Part shown: one piece after another, positions 23,501-35,900 of the stretch
Layout of the letters: every line of letters starts with the position of its first letter
Numbering within the stretch: the first letter of the stretch is position 1
Assembly (NCBI GenBank): GCA_951799425.1
Contig: OX637404.1
Span: 20,997,545-21,061,544 of the forward strand
Length of the DNA: 64,000 bases
Direction: 5' to 3'
From: Ilex aquifolium
Lineage: Eukaryota > Streptophyta > Magnoliopsida > Aquifoliales > Aquifoliaceae
The notes under the pieces: model-generated
What the model saw: only the letters and a program-made list of their open reading frames with translations
Told to the model about the DNA's origin: nothing
Databases searched by the model: none
Position numbers and translations under genes: made by a program

Positions 23501-24505
23501 TATATATATATATATATTTATTTACTTATGGGATGAAATTCCATACCATTAAAACACAATAAGAATCAAAGGCTCTTTTATGATTTTAAAAAAAAATTTG
23601 CTTCTTTGTCATATCGAATTTTTTTTATAGATATCACTATTTGTCATCAATGGAGTTAATAATGTTCTCCATTTTGTGTTTTTCCATTTTGTCCATCAAT
23701 CACATCTTGATTTAATTGGGGTCAATTGGATTGAATAGGATACCAATTTTGACTCAATAGAAGGGGAGTTGAGAGGAGATAAATTGCACTTTTTACCCTG
23801 AACAAATTTAAAATTTTTATATTATACTTTTAAAAATTAAATTTATCACATTGCACATTTAATATATCAATAGTATTATAATGTGCCATTTCTATTAGCT
23901 TTCCACTAGTGTTTTCATAAGTGATAATGGGTTGACTTTTGCCAAAAAAAATAACAGAAGGATCATATTGTAATATTTTTAATACATTAAAGATATAATG
24001 TGTGAAATTTAATTTATGAGGATATAAGATGAGAATTTTAAAATTTTTTAGGGGATAAAGTATAAAAAGCCCAAAAAAATCTATTGAAGGGATATCCAAT
24101 GACCGGAACATAAATGAAGGCAATCCAAATCCGATGACTTAAACAAATAAAGTTGGCTAAATATTGAAATGGAGAAAATATTTAAGGATCCACTTGATAG
24201 ATATATTTATGGAGCACTGGTCGAAATTTTATTTCGGTGTATTATTTTGGTCACCTCGAAAAAAAAAATATTTTAAAAATATTTTTGAAACATAATAAAA
24301 ACGGATAAAAAAATTTATATGTTTATTTCAAAAACATTTCGACATATTAGTCGAAATATAACGAAATATCTTAAAAAACCTAAAAATATTTCGAAACATT
24401 GGTGAAAACATACCGAAACATCTTAACACACCTTAGAAATAAAAATATTTCAATTATATAGCTGATTTGTTTCGATGATTTGACCCTCATTATAGTTATA
24501 GTTTT
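23501..24505. other. Intergenic with a probable palindromic repeat
   Basis: The segment 23785-24075 has inverted ends (ATTGCACTTTTTACCC against GGGATAAAGTATAAAAAG), probably a MITE. The segment 24220-24460 has repeated AAATATTTCGAAAC-type words. No gene. Confidence 0.4.
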
Positions 24506-25111
24506 TGTTAGAATATTTTAACTAAAAGAATGTTTTTTTATGTGTGGGAACTCAATCCCACATCGACTAAATATCCAAAAGTACTTGGGTGTATATATAT
24601 ACTAGTGTTATTTAGCCTTTGAATTAAAGAGAGATCTTGGGACTCTCACGTGCGCAAGGTAGTGAGTCCCCTGGCTCGCCTAAATGAATTAATATATTAA
24701 CTAGTATTAAACCCACTTTTTAATATTTTGTTTAATTATTTTTTGTCATTACTTATATATTAAAATTTCAGTTGCTGAATACCAAAAACCTCAAACGGCT
24801 AGTATTATATTATTTGTATATATATACACATATTTTTAGTATAGAGATATACAATCTTATATCAACTATCTTTTTATTATATAAGTTTTTGGGCAATATT
24901 TAAAGGTGTGTGTGAAACTTCTGTTTCATTCGATTGTGCAGATCTGAGTGAAGTAACAGTCAATAGGTTGGACTGTTGTATTCTGGAGACGACGCGTTAC
25001 TGCCTTCTGTGCTGTGATTCTTTCATAAAGGGGCGCGAATCGTCTTAAGAGAACGACCTAGTCCGCGCTTCATCCTGCCGTTCACTTTATTTGCATCCAA
25101 TTTTTCCAACA
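24506..25111. mobile_element. Solo LTR with 5-bp target duplication
   Basis: It begins TGTTAGAATATT and ends TTTTTCCAACA, with short inverted ends TGTTRGAA/TTCCAACA. GTTTT flanks it on both sides (24501-24505 and 25112-25116). Inside are the paired blocks TGTGGGAACTC/AATCCCACATCG and a GC-richer 3' half. No internal retrotransposon genes flank it, so it is a solo LTR left by recombination. The termini suggest a Ty1-copia type; that is inference. Confidence 0.85.
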
Positions 25112-25116
25112 GTTTT

Positions 25117-26363
25117 TCAATACCATCTTTGAGTGATGTAATGGCGAAAGCCTAGCAAACAAATTTAAGCAAATTTACACGAGAAAATTTGCCTAATTTT
25201 CAAACTCAGAACATCATATGCTTAATCAACTATGGAACCAATTTAAAACATTCATTGCATTTCTTTTTTCAAACCTTATCTTCGTTTTTTTCTTTTATAA
25301 ATACTTATATTAGGGTAATTATTGTATTAATATTATAATATAGGAAAAAAGTGCATAAAAATGGAAAAAAAATTCCAATCAAGAAATTAACAACTTGTAT
25401 GAACTTTACTAAAATAGTTCACTAATGTTAGTATTAGGAGTGATAATTTGTGACATGAAAAATTAGTTAGATCCAAACTGACTCAAAATTAACAGGTTAG
25501 AGTTCATTAGTCCTCTATTCAATTCCAAAAAATGAAACAATATACTAACCCAAATAATAAAATTTTGCCGAGTTAGCATCAAATACAAATATCACGATTT
25601 CTACACGACAAACTTGTTTGACTAGTACTGAAAACTGAATGAGAAATATTTGATTTTCTTTTTTTGTTGAAATGATATTAATATAGCACTTCAAGTAGAA
25701 CTAGAAAATTGTTTTACTTTGTTATGCTAACAAGGGGATCAAGTGATTCTTTAGGTTATGGAAGGCAATGATTAGTGGGTTAAATTATTCTTTCAGGGTC
25801 AATCAAAATACGATTAATAAACAGATCAAATGATTATAAACTCATCTGACATGATTAAGAAAGCAGATACGAATGAAATTGACTAATGATCCTAATTATG
25901 ACCTATAAATAATATAATACGCTAACACGACTTGGACCAATTAGACTCTTAGTCATCCTTTGGTGAGCTAAATGCCAACCAACATTGTACAAAGAAAGAA
26001 CATGTTTATTTCCTTCATGTTGATTGGGGTGTCAATTATAAATTTATAAGAATATCAAGGCGCAAATCACGCTTGCTTCTCTGTTTCTAGTTGTCAGGAA
26101 AATTGTGGCTTTTCCAATTTCAGTGCATTTTACATTGCTTTGATATTTGACTTCGAAGAAGAATAAAATAATAATAATTCAGTATGTAAGATTTTTATCA
26201 TTATTGCATCTGAATAGGATCAGATATATATATAATCCTGTTCCATGTGCAAAGAGATCAATTCTATTATTTTGTGACTTGAATCCACTACTCTCTATCT
26301 TGAAAGGGTATTTTTTTTTTGCTTCTTGTGGTATTTTGTTTTGTATGATTCACAGAAACAAAA
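25117..26363. other. Intergenic, no gene seen
   Basis: AT-rich; only short ORFs. Stretches at 25480-25640 and 25830-25960 have GACTC/ACACGA words typical of hAT family A but no clear ends. Confidence 0.4.
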
Positions 26364-26582
26364 TCTTATGATTAAATCTCACCTTGAGGTTGGAGGTTTG
26401 AGTTTTAGAGTCTACATTGGGATTCGATAGTTAGCCGCTATGCTAGCCTAGCTAAGTTTGTTCCCGAGAGAAATAATGGGTGCGGTTAGGAGCCTCTTGA
26501 TCTCATCGGTGAGGGCCTATCAAGGTGGTTTCTGGACACTTTCCTTTGCCCCCACTTTTTTTTTTTAATTATAAAAAAAAAA
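26364..26582 (+). mobile_element. SINE copy, 5'-truncated
   Basis: It shares CTTGAGGTTGGAGG, GGTTTGAGTTTTAGAG, ACATTGGGATTC and CCTAGCTAAGTTTGTTCCC with the copy at 52782-53025, in the opposite orientation. The A-box region is missing. It ends in T- and A-runs. Confidence 0.7.
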
Positions 26583-26732
26583 TCATATGATTAAAAATAA
26601 AAAGCAAAGTTAAGATAAACCAGAAGCCTTGGATTCTCTCTCTCTGCCATAAATTTAGTGATCCATATGTAATGATGTGATCACAAGAGCTAATTCTCTC
26701 CTAATCAAGTGCCAACCACAATATTTAATCCC

Positions 26733-26772
26733 CCCCCCCCCCCCCCCCCCCCTTCTCTCTCTCTCTCTCTCA
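26733..26772. repeat. Poly(C) run followed by (TC)n
   Basis: An unbroken run of over 20 C is followed by TTCTCTCTCTCT. It may be length-variable or inaccurately sequenced. Confidence 0.9.
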
Positions 26773-27471
26773 ATGGAGAATGAAATCTCATCCAATTAGG
26801 TGAAAAAGCTACAACCATAAAGTCAATCATAGATATGGCAAGAGCATTCTCCAAAATGTATTAATATGATTTCCCTTTTTTTTTTGTTTAAGACTTAAAA
26901 TGGCAATGTAACCCCCATAAGCTTAAAGTCAATTTCAATCACCATAAAGCCTTTCTTTTCATAGTAAACAGAAAGCCATGATGACTTGCCCTTTATTTAT
27001 GGGCCATATTGAGAATCAATGTGAAACATTTATACCCTTTTAAGTTATGCAATTACCAAGGTACCCCTAAGAAAATCTCATTCACACAAGAAGAAACTAT
27101 GGCTTGTTAGCAAGGTTTAGATCCCATCATTTGCCCCCTTGAATTAACTAGAAATTTATTTAAACTTGTATGACTTTAGGTCTAGGTCTATCAATGGTTC
27201 GTATTTCGATTTGAATAGTTAGATATGGATTGGTAATTTGTTTGATAATCTTTTATATCATATTTTACAGATTTATTAGTATTCGATTCAGTTGTGATCT
27301 AATCTAAAGTATGCAAAATTTCAGGTTCAATTGAGTTATTTAGACCGAAATATAGTTTTTAATCAAAATTTCAATTTTTAATGGATTCAATTATGAATTG
27401 TGAAAATAATATCCATAGAATATTAGGAACAAATTTGTACTTAGATTCATGATAATCGATACAGTGTGAGA
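26773..27471. other. Intergenic, no gene seen
   Basis: Non-coding, AT-rich. The part after 27180 has ATTCGATTT/GATTCAATT words that suggest another decayed palindromic element. Confidence 0.4.
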
Positions 27472-27479
27472 CTTGGAAG

Positions 27480-27745
27480 TAGGGTTGATTATCGAACGAG
27501 CCTGAACGAGTTCGAGTTGAGTTTGTCGAACTCATTTTTTTAAAGATTCTAAAAAATTGTTCAAGTTTGTTTCGTTTAGAAAATGACGAACCTGAACGAG
27601 TGGAATCCGAGTTGAGTTTGAGTATTTACATATAACCGAGTCGAGCCTATCGAGCTCGTTTTCTAAACGAACCTAAAAAATTGTTCCAAAAATTAAATTG
27701 AACCTGGAGCCGAACTCGAGTTGCTCCGTTCAATTATTAACCCTA
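27480..27745. mobile_element. hAT-type MITE, family B (copy 1)
   Basis: 266 bp, flanked by the exact 8-bp repeat CTTGGAAG (27472-27479 and 27746-27753). The ends are TAGGGTTGATTATCGAACG and, reversed, TAGGGTTAATAATTGAACGG. Subterminal DNA is rich in CGAGC/GAACGAG blocks pairing across the centre. Confidence 0.9.
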
Positions 27746-27821
27746 CTTGGAAGTGGCCTAATACCATGGGTCGGGCCCTTTCAACTGTTTGACTAAAGGG
27801 TATACATTTTCTTTCTAAAAG

Positions 27822-27975
27822 AGTAATGTTATTTGGATCTAAAAATTTGATCTAATAATTTAGTTTCAGTAGAACCATTAGATCAACACTAAATTTCAAT
27901 ATTTAATGAAGTCAAGAGTCAATTTAAAGGTATAATGAATTAGACAAATAAATTAAATTCCAATAACATTGTACT
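27822..27975. mobile_element. Palindromic MITE, same family as 58859
   Basis: AGAGTAATGTTATTTGGAT at the left pairs with the reversed right end AGAGTACAATGTTATTGGAA. Internal CAGTAGAACCATTAGATCAA matches the 58859 copy. No duplication was resolved. Confidence 0.6.
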
Positions 27976-28388
27976 CTAAAAAATTGTGGTCCTACAGTCC
28001 TACCTCAGTAGGCCTAGAGAAATTACCTAGACCAACGACCCTACCCGCCGTGCTAGAACAACTAAAGGTATACCACGTGGCAGGCTGGACTGCCCATTAG
28101 TCCAGTGGGCCTCCAGGCTACCCCATCAGGCCACAGACTATTTGTCGACCTTACCTCCCCCAAGTCTAAATCCTGGATCCGTTCATGGCTTTCTGTGCTT
28201 TACTCAATTGTCAGAATAATCGGAGCCCATAGTCCTCATGGTTAGGTTGTCGGATTTTAATTTGAATCCAATTAGTTGGATATTGATTGATATTTTTTAA
28301 TAATTATTTGAACTGAATTCAATATCTTTTATTTTATGGATTTAGATTTGAAATATTTATACCCGATCTGGTTATGACCTGGTTCGAA

Positions 28389-28419
<31 letters not shown>

Positions 28420-30489
28420 CTATAAATATTAAAAAAATTAAGTTATTATTTAAAGAAATTTAATTAAAATTTAGAGGTAATTCATTAAAATTTAATTAAA
28501 TTAAGTTATTCAGATTTGATAAGATTTTCGGACCGAATTTCAGATTGTTAATGGATTCGAAAATGGACTATGAAAATAAAATTTATCAGATTATCAGATT
28601 CGAATTCGGATAAGTCAAAATTGAATCCAATGACAGGCGTATTCAAGGTATATGGATTGAAAATATAACTATAGTACATGTGATGTCTAAATGGCATTCC
28701 CAAAAATGTCAAGTTGGTTTGAGAAAGAGTACATCTTAGCTTGAACTTTGGTGAGTTTGGGCTGCCAAGGCCTAATTGAGTTGGGCTGGAGTTCAAGTTG
28801 CAATAGTTGTCCCAATTGGGATTGTAAATGGATCGTCTGATTTTAAAATTTTCCATTTTCCCGAAATACTATCTACCTGACTAAGCATGATTCATCAAGA
28901 CGTGTACATCATGGTTGTGCTTTGTATTGTATGTTTTGCATAGTAACAGAGAGAATTGCAGTCAATAAAAGAAGATAAAAGATAAAGGTGAGAGATAAAT
29001 AGACAACATTTGGTAGGAAGAGTAAGGGGAGGAAAAGAAACACAAAGGGGGATATTTTATTCTTGGTTGACTCAATACGCTTGATTTGAGCGTGATTGCA
29101 CGTATTCGAAATTTTTGTAACAACCACCAATTTGAAGAGCCTGTAGTTCTCGTTTATTAATAATGACAAAATTCCCTTATAATACACAAATTTTTAGAAT
29201 GGAAAAATAGGTCTCTACATATACATTAGTTTAATGAAACTTAATGATACCATACTCAGCAAATCAATCCTTACTTATCACAGCTCAATCTTGAACAACA
29301 CGACTTCAAAGATTGAGGATGTGATGACCAGTAAGAAGCGAGATCTTATCCCCAACATGTAGGAAGGTCGGCGCCATCTGCTGCAGCTTGGGCATACCTT
29401 CGTCCCTGAGTAATAGACAGTCCCCTAAAGAGCAAGAGATTCTATTATAATGTATTAGTCAAGTTTTTTAACCGGTGAACCATTATAGTCTATGTGTCAA
29501 TTACATTTCCCAATACTCGTTTCATACTCATACCATTGCATACAAGTTTTGAGTTCTTAAACTTAAACATCACTATCTCACGCTTTGCGTTCACATATCA
29601 TCAAAAATCATGCACAAAATTGAACTTCTCATTAGAAGATATAAAATCTAAAAGCTTTCTTGTGACTTTGATTAGATGTGACATATAACATTTCTATATT
29701 ATATATTCATAATCATATATATTCACACAAACACAAGTTTTAATTTGAAATTCACCAATATCTTTCAAACTTGCGCTAAATTTAAACAAGAATTTTCACC
29801 ACCTAACATTATAAACCTAACCAATGTTTGTACCAAACCAGTCATTAATCATTCAACAATTGGCACTCATTTTATTTTTTCTGTTAAGTAATGGGATCTC
29901 ATTTTTCATTAAAAAAATGTATGGTATCGTATCGACAAATAATAATACCTAATGTACATTGCAATTAATCAAAGTTTTTCTCGAGTAAGTAAAATTGTTG
30001 AACTTCCAAAATGTACAAGGCCATTTGGCCCTTGTTACTGACCTTCGAATATACTCCTTATTAGCAAGACTTACAGTATATTAATATTCAATTCTATGTT
30101 AGCCTTTGTGGCTTAAAAAAAGGACCATTCAAATCGATGAGATGAAATGATTTTGTATCGATCCTAAAAATCGATACCAACTTTTTTTGTTAACCCTAAA
30201 CTAACCCGTTAAATAGAAATTCGATCTATTGAGTTGTAACTTTCGAAATAATATTAAAAAATAATTTTTTGGTACTGAAGAAAAATCATATATATGTATA
30301 GGGAGCACATACATGATTATCTCTAACAAACTTGTTACGTAGCTTCGGATTATAAAAGGTGGTCCTTAGAGAAAGATGGTCCAAAAGTTGGGTTAGACCA
30401 CCATCAACGTAGGTTGACTTGCAAGCTTTCCATAAGATAAATCAAATCTTCATGTGATAATTAAACAAGTATTTCCTTGTACTTTATAC
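27976..30489. other. Intergenic, decayed repeats
   Basis: The segment 28225-28640 resembles a decayed hAT-like element with GGATTCGAATTC words. A C-rich patch at 28015-28170 is unexplained. No coding gene. Confidence 0.4.
28388..28414. repeat. (AT)n microsatellite
   Basis: A simple dinucleotide run in intergenic DNA. Confidence 0.9.
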
Positions 30490-30745
30490 AACTACAAGAA
30501 AACAAGACTTTTGAGTCGGTGTTGTTAAATATTTAAATTTTTGCTTCAGCACTATTTGTCGAAAAAAAATGATTATTTGCTTCGGCAAGAGTCCTGATGC
30601 AAAAAAAAGGTAGTATTTGCATCGGCAAGGTGCCCCGATGCAAAAAAGATGAGTATTTGCAGCGGTAGAAGCCGAAGCAAAAAAAATTGAAGCAAAATGG
30701 CGTCGTTTTATTTTTATTTGTCACATAAAACGACGTTTTATTTGT
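30490..30745. mobile_element. CACTA-like transposon fragment
   Basis: It opens CTACAAGAAAACAAGACTTT, like the CACTACAAGAAAA termini of CACTA transposons, followed by short subterminal repeats of the form TTTGCWTCGGCAAG..GATGCAAAAAA. No second terminus was found in the window, so this is a fragment. Confidence 0.5.
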
Positions 30746-32865
30746 CATTGTTTTATACTATCCGAGATATAATTGCCAACCCCTTTAATTTATATATTTG
30801 TTTTCGATATAGTTTTTACCAGTGGAAAAAAAAGTGATTATGTCATGACAGATTCTTCAACAAATGCTAATTTTACTGTTTTGTAAACCGATATATATAT
30901 TCCTGATGAAATTTTATGCACAAAAAATTGAAAAAAAAGTTATTTTTTTCCATCTGATCAACTGATTTGAAAAAAAAAACTAAATCAAACCTGAAAATCA
31001 AAGTATAAACTCCCTTACAAAGAAGAAATGTTGCTTTACTGAGGTTTTTTTTTTTCTAATAAAAAAAAGGGAATTCATCACGACCACACGTTCTTTGGAT
31101 TTATAGCTACAACACAAACTTTGGACGAACACAAATCAAGAGCACACACTATCTATGCTCAACAATTAAACTCGGGTTTTAAGACTCTCGAATTTCGAAA
31201 CTTGTGAATTTACGTCTTATCTGTTATTCTAGACTATATCACAAAAATAACTTTGTTAATGCACATGAGTGGTTTCTTCTTTCTTTGATAATCTTTATTC
31301 AGCAGTAATGATGAAGAAGAAAGAAGAAAGAAGAAAGTGTGGGCAAGAAGAGTTTACTTGACCAAAGTTGAAAGTCTTATGATAACAAGAGAATTTGTAT
31401 TGAATGAACATGATAACTATTCCATGATTGTTTATGTTCCCTTGGCTTTAAGAAGAGGCAACCCCATCGATTTGGGGACCCAAAAAATACTGTGGCACAT
31501 ATTATACTTTTTGTTTCTGCACCAAGTATTGAAATTGAAGTAATTAATATATTAAAAGATAAATAGTATTAAGAGTTAATTATTGTAAAGGTTGGTAGCA
31601 GAATCAATTCTTCTGTTGCGAAACGTGAGAAAAAGGTCGGATATAGGGCGATGACAAGTGTTCATCCTCCAAACAATGAGATATGAACTCGAATCCAATA
31701 ATCAATGTCCCTTAAATGGGAAAATGTTACTTATCACTTCCCTAATAACTTATCCTTGGTCTAGAGACGACAACGTTGTATAATGAGTACGATATTGTTT
31801 TATGAAACATTTGGCTAACACATTTGTAAGGATTAAGGAGTTATTGTTGGCAAGACAAGTTTTTTCCTTTTTAAAATAAAAAGATAAGAAGTTCATTGGT
31901 TCAAATTAAGGCAAAACATGTTTCTTAAATCCAATGGAACAACTAAACTTTAAAAAAGATAAATTCTTAGGGGGATAGAGTTAGAAGACAAAGGCAAGAT
32001 GGTAGTTGGACAAAGCTAGGGCAACTCTTGACAAGATTTGAAATCAAGATATTTGGATTTACAATTAGTCTCTATTACATTTGACCTATTTTTTTGAGTC
32101 AGGTTATGAGAGATTTATTTCTCATGAATACTCTAGTTTCGGCGTAGATGACTTGTCTTTGACTGGACTGAGAAGAAAATTAATCGAGTTGCGCGTAAAC
32201 TGACTCAGAGACTATTAACCGTTGAAAAAAAGAAAAAGAAAAGAAATTAGGGCAACTCAGGAACACAAAATTTTTAATTGCTGGTAGGCCCTAAGAACTG
32301 TAAAAGTTTTCAAACAGACCCACTAATAATTCTAGGAACATGTTTACGCTGCATCGATCAGAATGGACCCAACAAATTCAACTCACATTTTGTAAGGCAT
32401 GATCAGAATGGGCTACTCTCCCAAAAAAAAAGATCAGAATGGGTCCTGTTGCATGCACGTCATGGGTATAAAAGCCAGAAGAGACAGCTCATAAATGGCC
32501 CTAGTGCCTAACTCGTACGGTCATAATTAAACATATAAACTAGATTAATGGTTGATTTGCCACAAATTATACTTCAAAAACACTAATGTTAACGACCGAT
32601 AATTGTTCTAAAAAGGTGTCTTTTAAATTTAGGATGCACCTATTACTTATAAATAACGTATATATCGTGTTAATCATAATGTCTTTTATGATTTTATTAT
32701 TTTACATCTCGAAACGTTTTAGCGTAATTCAATTATAAATTACACATCGAGCAATTGGAAACCCAAAAAATATAGATTGAAACATGCATGATTTTACTAG
32801 GTCACGAGTGTCCCCCAAGGAGCAAACTTCCCCATTCAATATAATGGCTCTCTTTACTAATTCAA
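30746..32865. other. Intergenic, upstream of FMO
   Basis: No gene supported. An (AAGAAGA)n-like stretch is near 31312-31336. The last few hundred bases are likely FMO promoter; no motif beyond the TATA box could be assigned. Confidence 0.45.
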
Positions 32866-32874
32866 CTATATAAA
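32866..32874 (+). promoter_or_regulatory. TATA box of the FMO gene
   Basis: CTATATAAA lies 58 bases before the ATG at 32932, followed by a C-rich stretch and an ACACACAC tract. This is the expected spacing for a short 5'UTR starting near 32900. Confidence 0.7.
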
Positions 32875-32931
32875 CCCCCCACATATTTCTACCTACAAAA
32901 CACACACACACAACAAGATCCGACTACCACC

Positions 32932-35900
32932 ATGGTTTCTGTTATCTATCAATCGAAAAATGTTTGCGTAATCGGTGCCGGACCGTCGGGGCTGGTGGCA
33001 GCCAGGGAGCTGAGGAAGGAAGGACAAAATGTCGTGGTTCTGGAGCAAAACCATGATGTTGGAGGACAGTGGCTTTATGACCCTAATGTTGAGGATGAAG
33101 ATCCCTTAGGAAAGGGCACTACCTTGAAGGTCCATAGCAGTCTCTATGAGTCAGTAAGGGTGGTCTCTCCTAGAGAGATAATGGGTTATAGTGATTTCCC
33201 ATTTTTGGTGAAGAAAGGTAGGGACATGAGAAGATTTCCAAGCCATAGGGAACTTTTCTTGTACCTTAAGGACTTTTGTGAATGGTTTGGGTTGAAGGAG
33301 ATGATAAGGTTTAATGTTAGGGTTGATTATGTGGGGATGTGGGAGAATTCAAAATTTGGTGAAGATTTGAAATGGGTTGTTAGAAGCAAAGAGAAGAAGT
33401 CTGAAAAGGTGGTGGAAGAGATCTTTGATGCAGTCATTGTGGCCACAGGTCATTACTCCCAACCCAGGCTGCCTGATATTCAAGGTATGCAAGAATCTCT
33501 CTCTCTGTCTCTCTCTCTCCATTTCCAAGGTAGTCAATTTGGCAGGAGAATGGTTCAAGTTATCTCTTGTTCGTCTTGAATGTGAAATTAACAGGAGTTC
33601 AGATAGCTGTATAAGGTTTTAATGACAATTTAACTTTAATTCCATCATCAACCCACTATAAATAGATGGTCGGGATAATGGAAAGTGAATTATTTTGGTC
33701 GAATCCTCTTTAGACCTTTTGTATCTTCACAAACTAAGAACTACGAGAATGTGCAATTCATTCTGAAGTGACGAAGGATAACATTCTCTCTCTCTCTCTT
33801 GCAACTACAAAGACCAAGACCTACAAATTACTACATTGCTTCAAGAGTGATGGATGGATGGTACCATTCTCTATCTCTTTCTCTCCAAGTAAAAAAAAAC
33901 TAAAGCAAAGTCAAGATTTTTCAGTTCTAATGAAAAGGAGCTTTATTCATTCTTAAGTGACGTAATACAATCTCCATCATTGAATATTAATAAGATCCAC
34001 TTATTTGATGGTGAAAACTGTCTCACATCAGTTGGGATGAAATACTCGGTAAAAAATCTTGGTTAGTATAGCATTGTTAGTTAATGTATTATATATAAAA
34101 ATAAAACACCTATATCAACGTAGCATTTTTTTTTGGTTTATTAAAAGAATATTCTTTTTTCCTCTTCGCCTTTTGTTTGTTAATGGTTTGTTTCATTTGC
34201 TGATAAGGAATGAATACATGGAGAAGAAAGCAAATGCACAGTCACATTTATAGGATTCCAGAGCCATTCCGCAATGAGGTAATACAATTTTCCCATACAA
34301 ATAAAAAAAGAAATGCTATCATTTTATGAATGTGTCTACGGTACCCACAAAAAATAGTGATTAGCAGTCTGAAAAATGGATCTTAGCCACTCGTATTGAT
34401 TTATTTGTGATTGTTGATCTTGAAAATGACAACGTAAATTTGTTGTGTTTTGATTTGTCAATGAATTATGTTTTATATATCATTTTCTAATTGTTAATGA
34501 TGCGACAACGACATGGTCACATCTGGGCTCGCCCCACAACCCAAAATACAAACCCGCAAACACAAAATTTCAACAGTTGTGGATTCAAAGGTGAACCAAA
34601 GTTATGGTTTTTGATTGCCCCTGAAGAACATAATCACAACAATTTTGGGTTGAAAGGTGCTTCAAAGCTGTGTTTTTTTTATTAGCTCTTGAAGCCAATC
34701 TTCAAAGTTTTGTTTTGAAACAGTCAAAATGGTTTTGTTTTCATGAAAACAGAAACGCGTTAGCGATTATATACCGAAATTCCTATGTTTCGATATGTAT
34801 CGGAATATTTCGAGATGCTCAGACCGATATTTTAGATACAAATTATCAAATATTTTCTCAGTTTGTATTATATTTCTGAATTATTTTCGAAATATTTACG
34901 AAATGTCCTTGTTTCCTTCCACAGGTGGTGATTGTGATTGGTAATTCAATGAGTGGGCAGGACATAGCCATTGAGCTTGTGGATGTGGCAAAGGAGATCC
35001 ATCTCAGTGCTAAATCTCTTGATATTTCTGAGGGATTATCAAAAGTAATCTCCAAGCATGATAATTTGCACCTTCATCCATTGGTCAGTTGATTCAAACC
35101 AATTTGTCCAAGTCTGAGAAAACCCTTTAAAATTTGTGGGCTAGTTTTGAATTTATAGAAGTTTATGGACATTGTTAAAATATTGCAGGTAGAGTCCCTG
35201 GAAGAAGATGGAAGGGTTATATTCATAGATGGCTCTTGGATCACGGCCGATACAATCATATACTGCACAGGGTAAAAATTCCATACTTCATGGAAAAAAA
35301 ACAAACTAGATTGTACTAGAAAATATTCTATGCTCACTACAATCAAGGAAAAACTGTCAAACAACTTGTTTTTGTCAAATACACAATAAAATATAAAACA
35401 TTTTATATGTGAATAATGTACAACATTTGGTAGGTGAATATGGACTTGACTAGGGTACCAATTTTTTTTTTGTATCTCCAAAATTTATTATTTTAATGAG
35501 TGTTTTTACAATATTTTTAGATAATTTTGCAACTAAAAAAATTATTATTTTTGTGGCTGATTTACCACTTTTGTGAGTGTTTTTATCACTGTTGTGACAA
35601 ATATTTTTAACATTTTTTTTGAAACAAAAAAATTATCACTTTTGTGGGTGATTTATAACATTTGTGGGTATTTTTGCCACTGTTGCGGGTGTTTTTATCA
35701 TTGTTGTGATAACTATTTTTATCACTTTTTTCGGTACCAAAAAAAATATCATTTTTGTGGTTAATTTACAACATTTGTAAGTATTTTTACCACAATTGTG
35801 AACGTTTTTTTTTACTTGATAACTATTTTTACCACTACCAATTTTCTTAATAGTGATAAAAATAACTACAAATATGGGTACGGTACCGAATTTTTTTTTT

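Noticed and set aside
33485-34207. ORFs within FMO intron 1
   Set aside because: They run on from exon 1 past a GT donor or lie in repeat-rich DNA; the downstream exon keeps the FMO frame only if the intron is removed.
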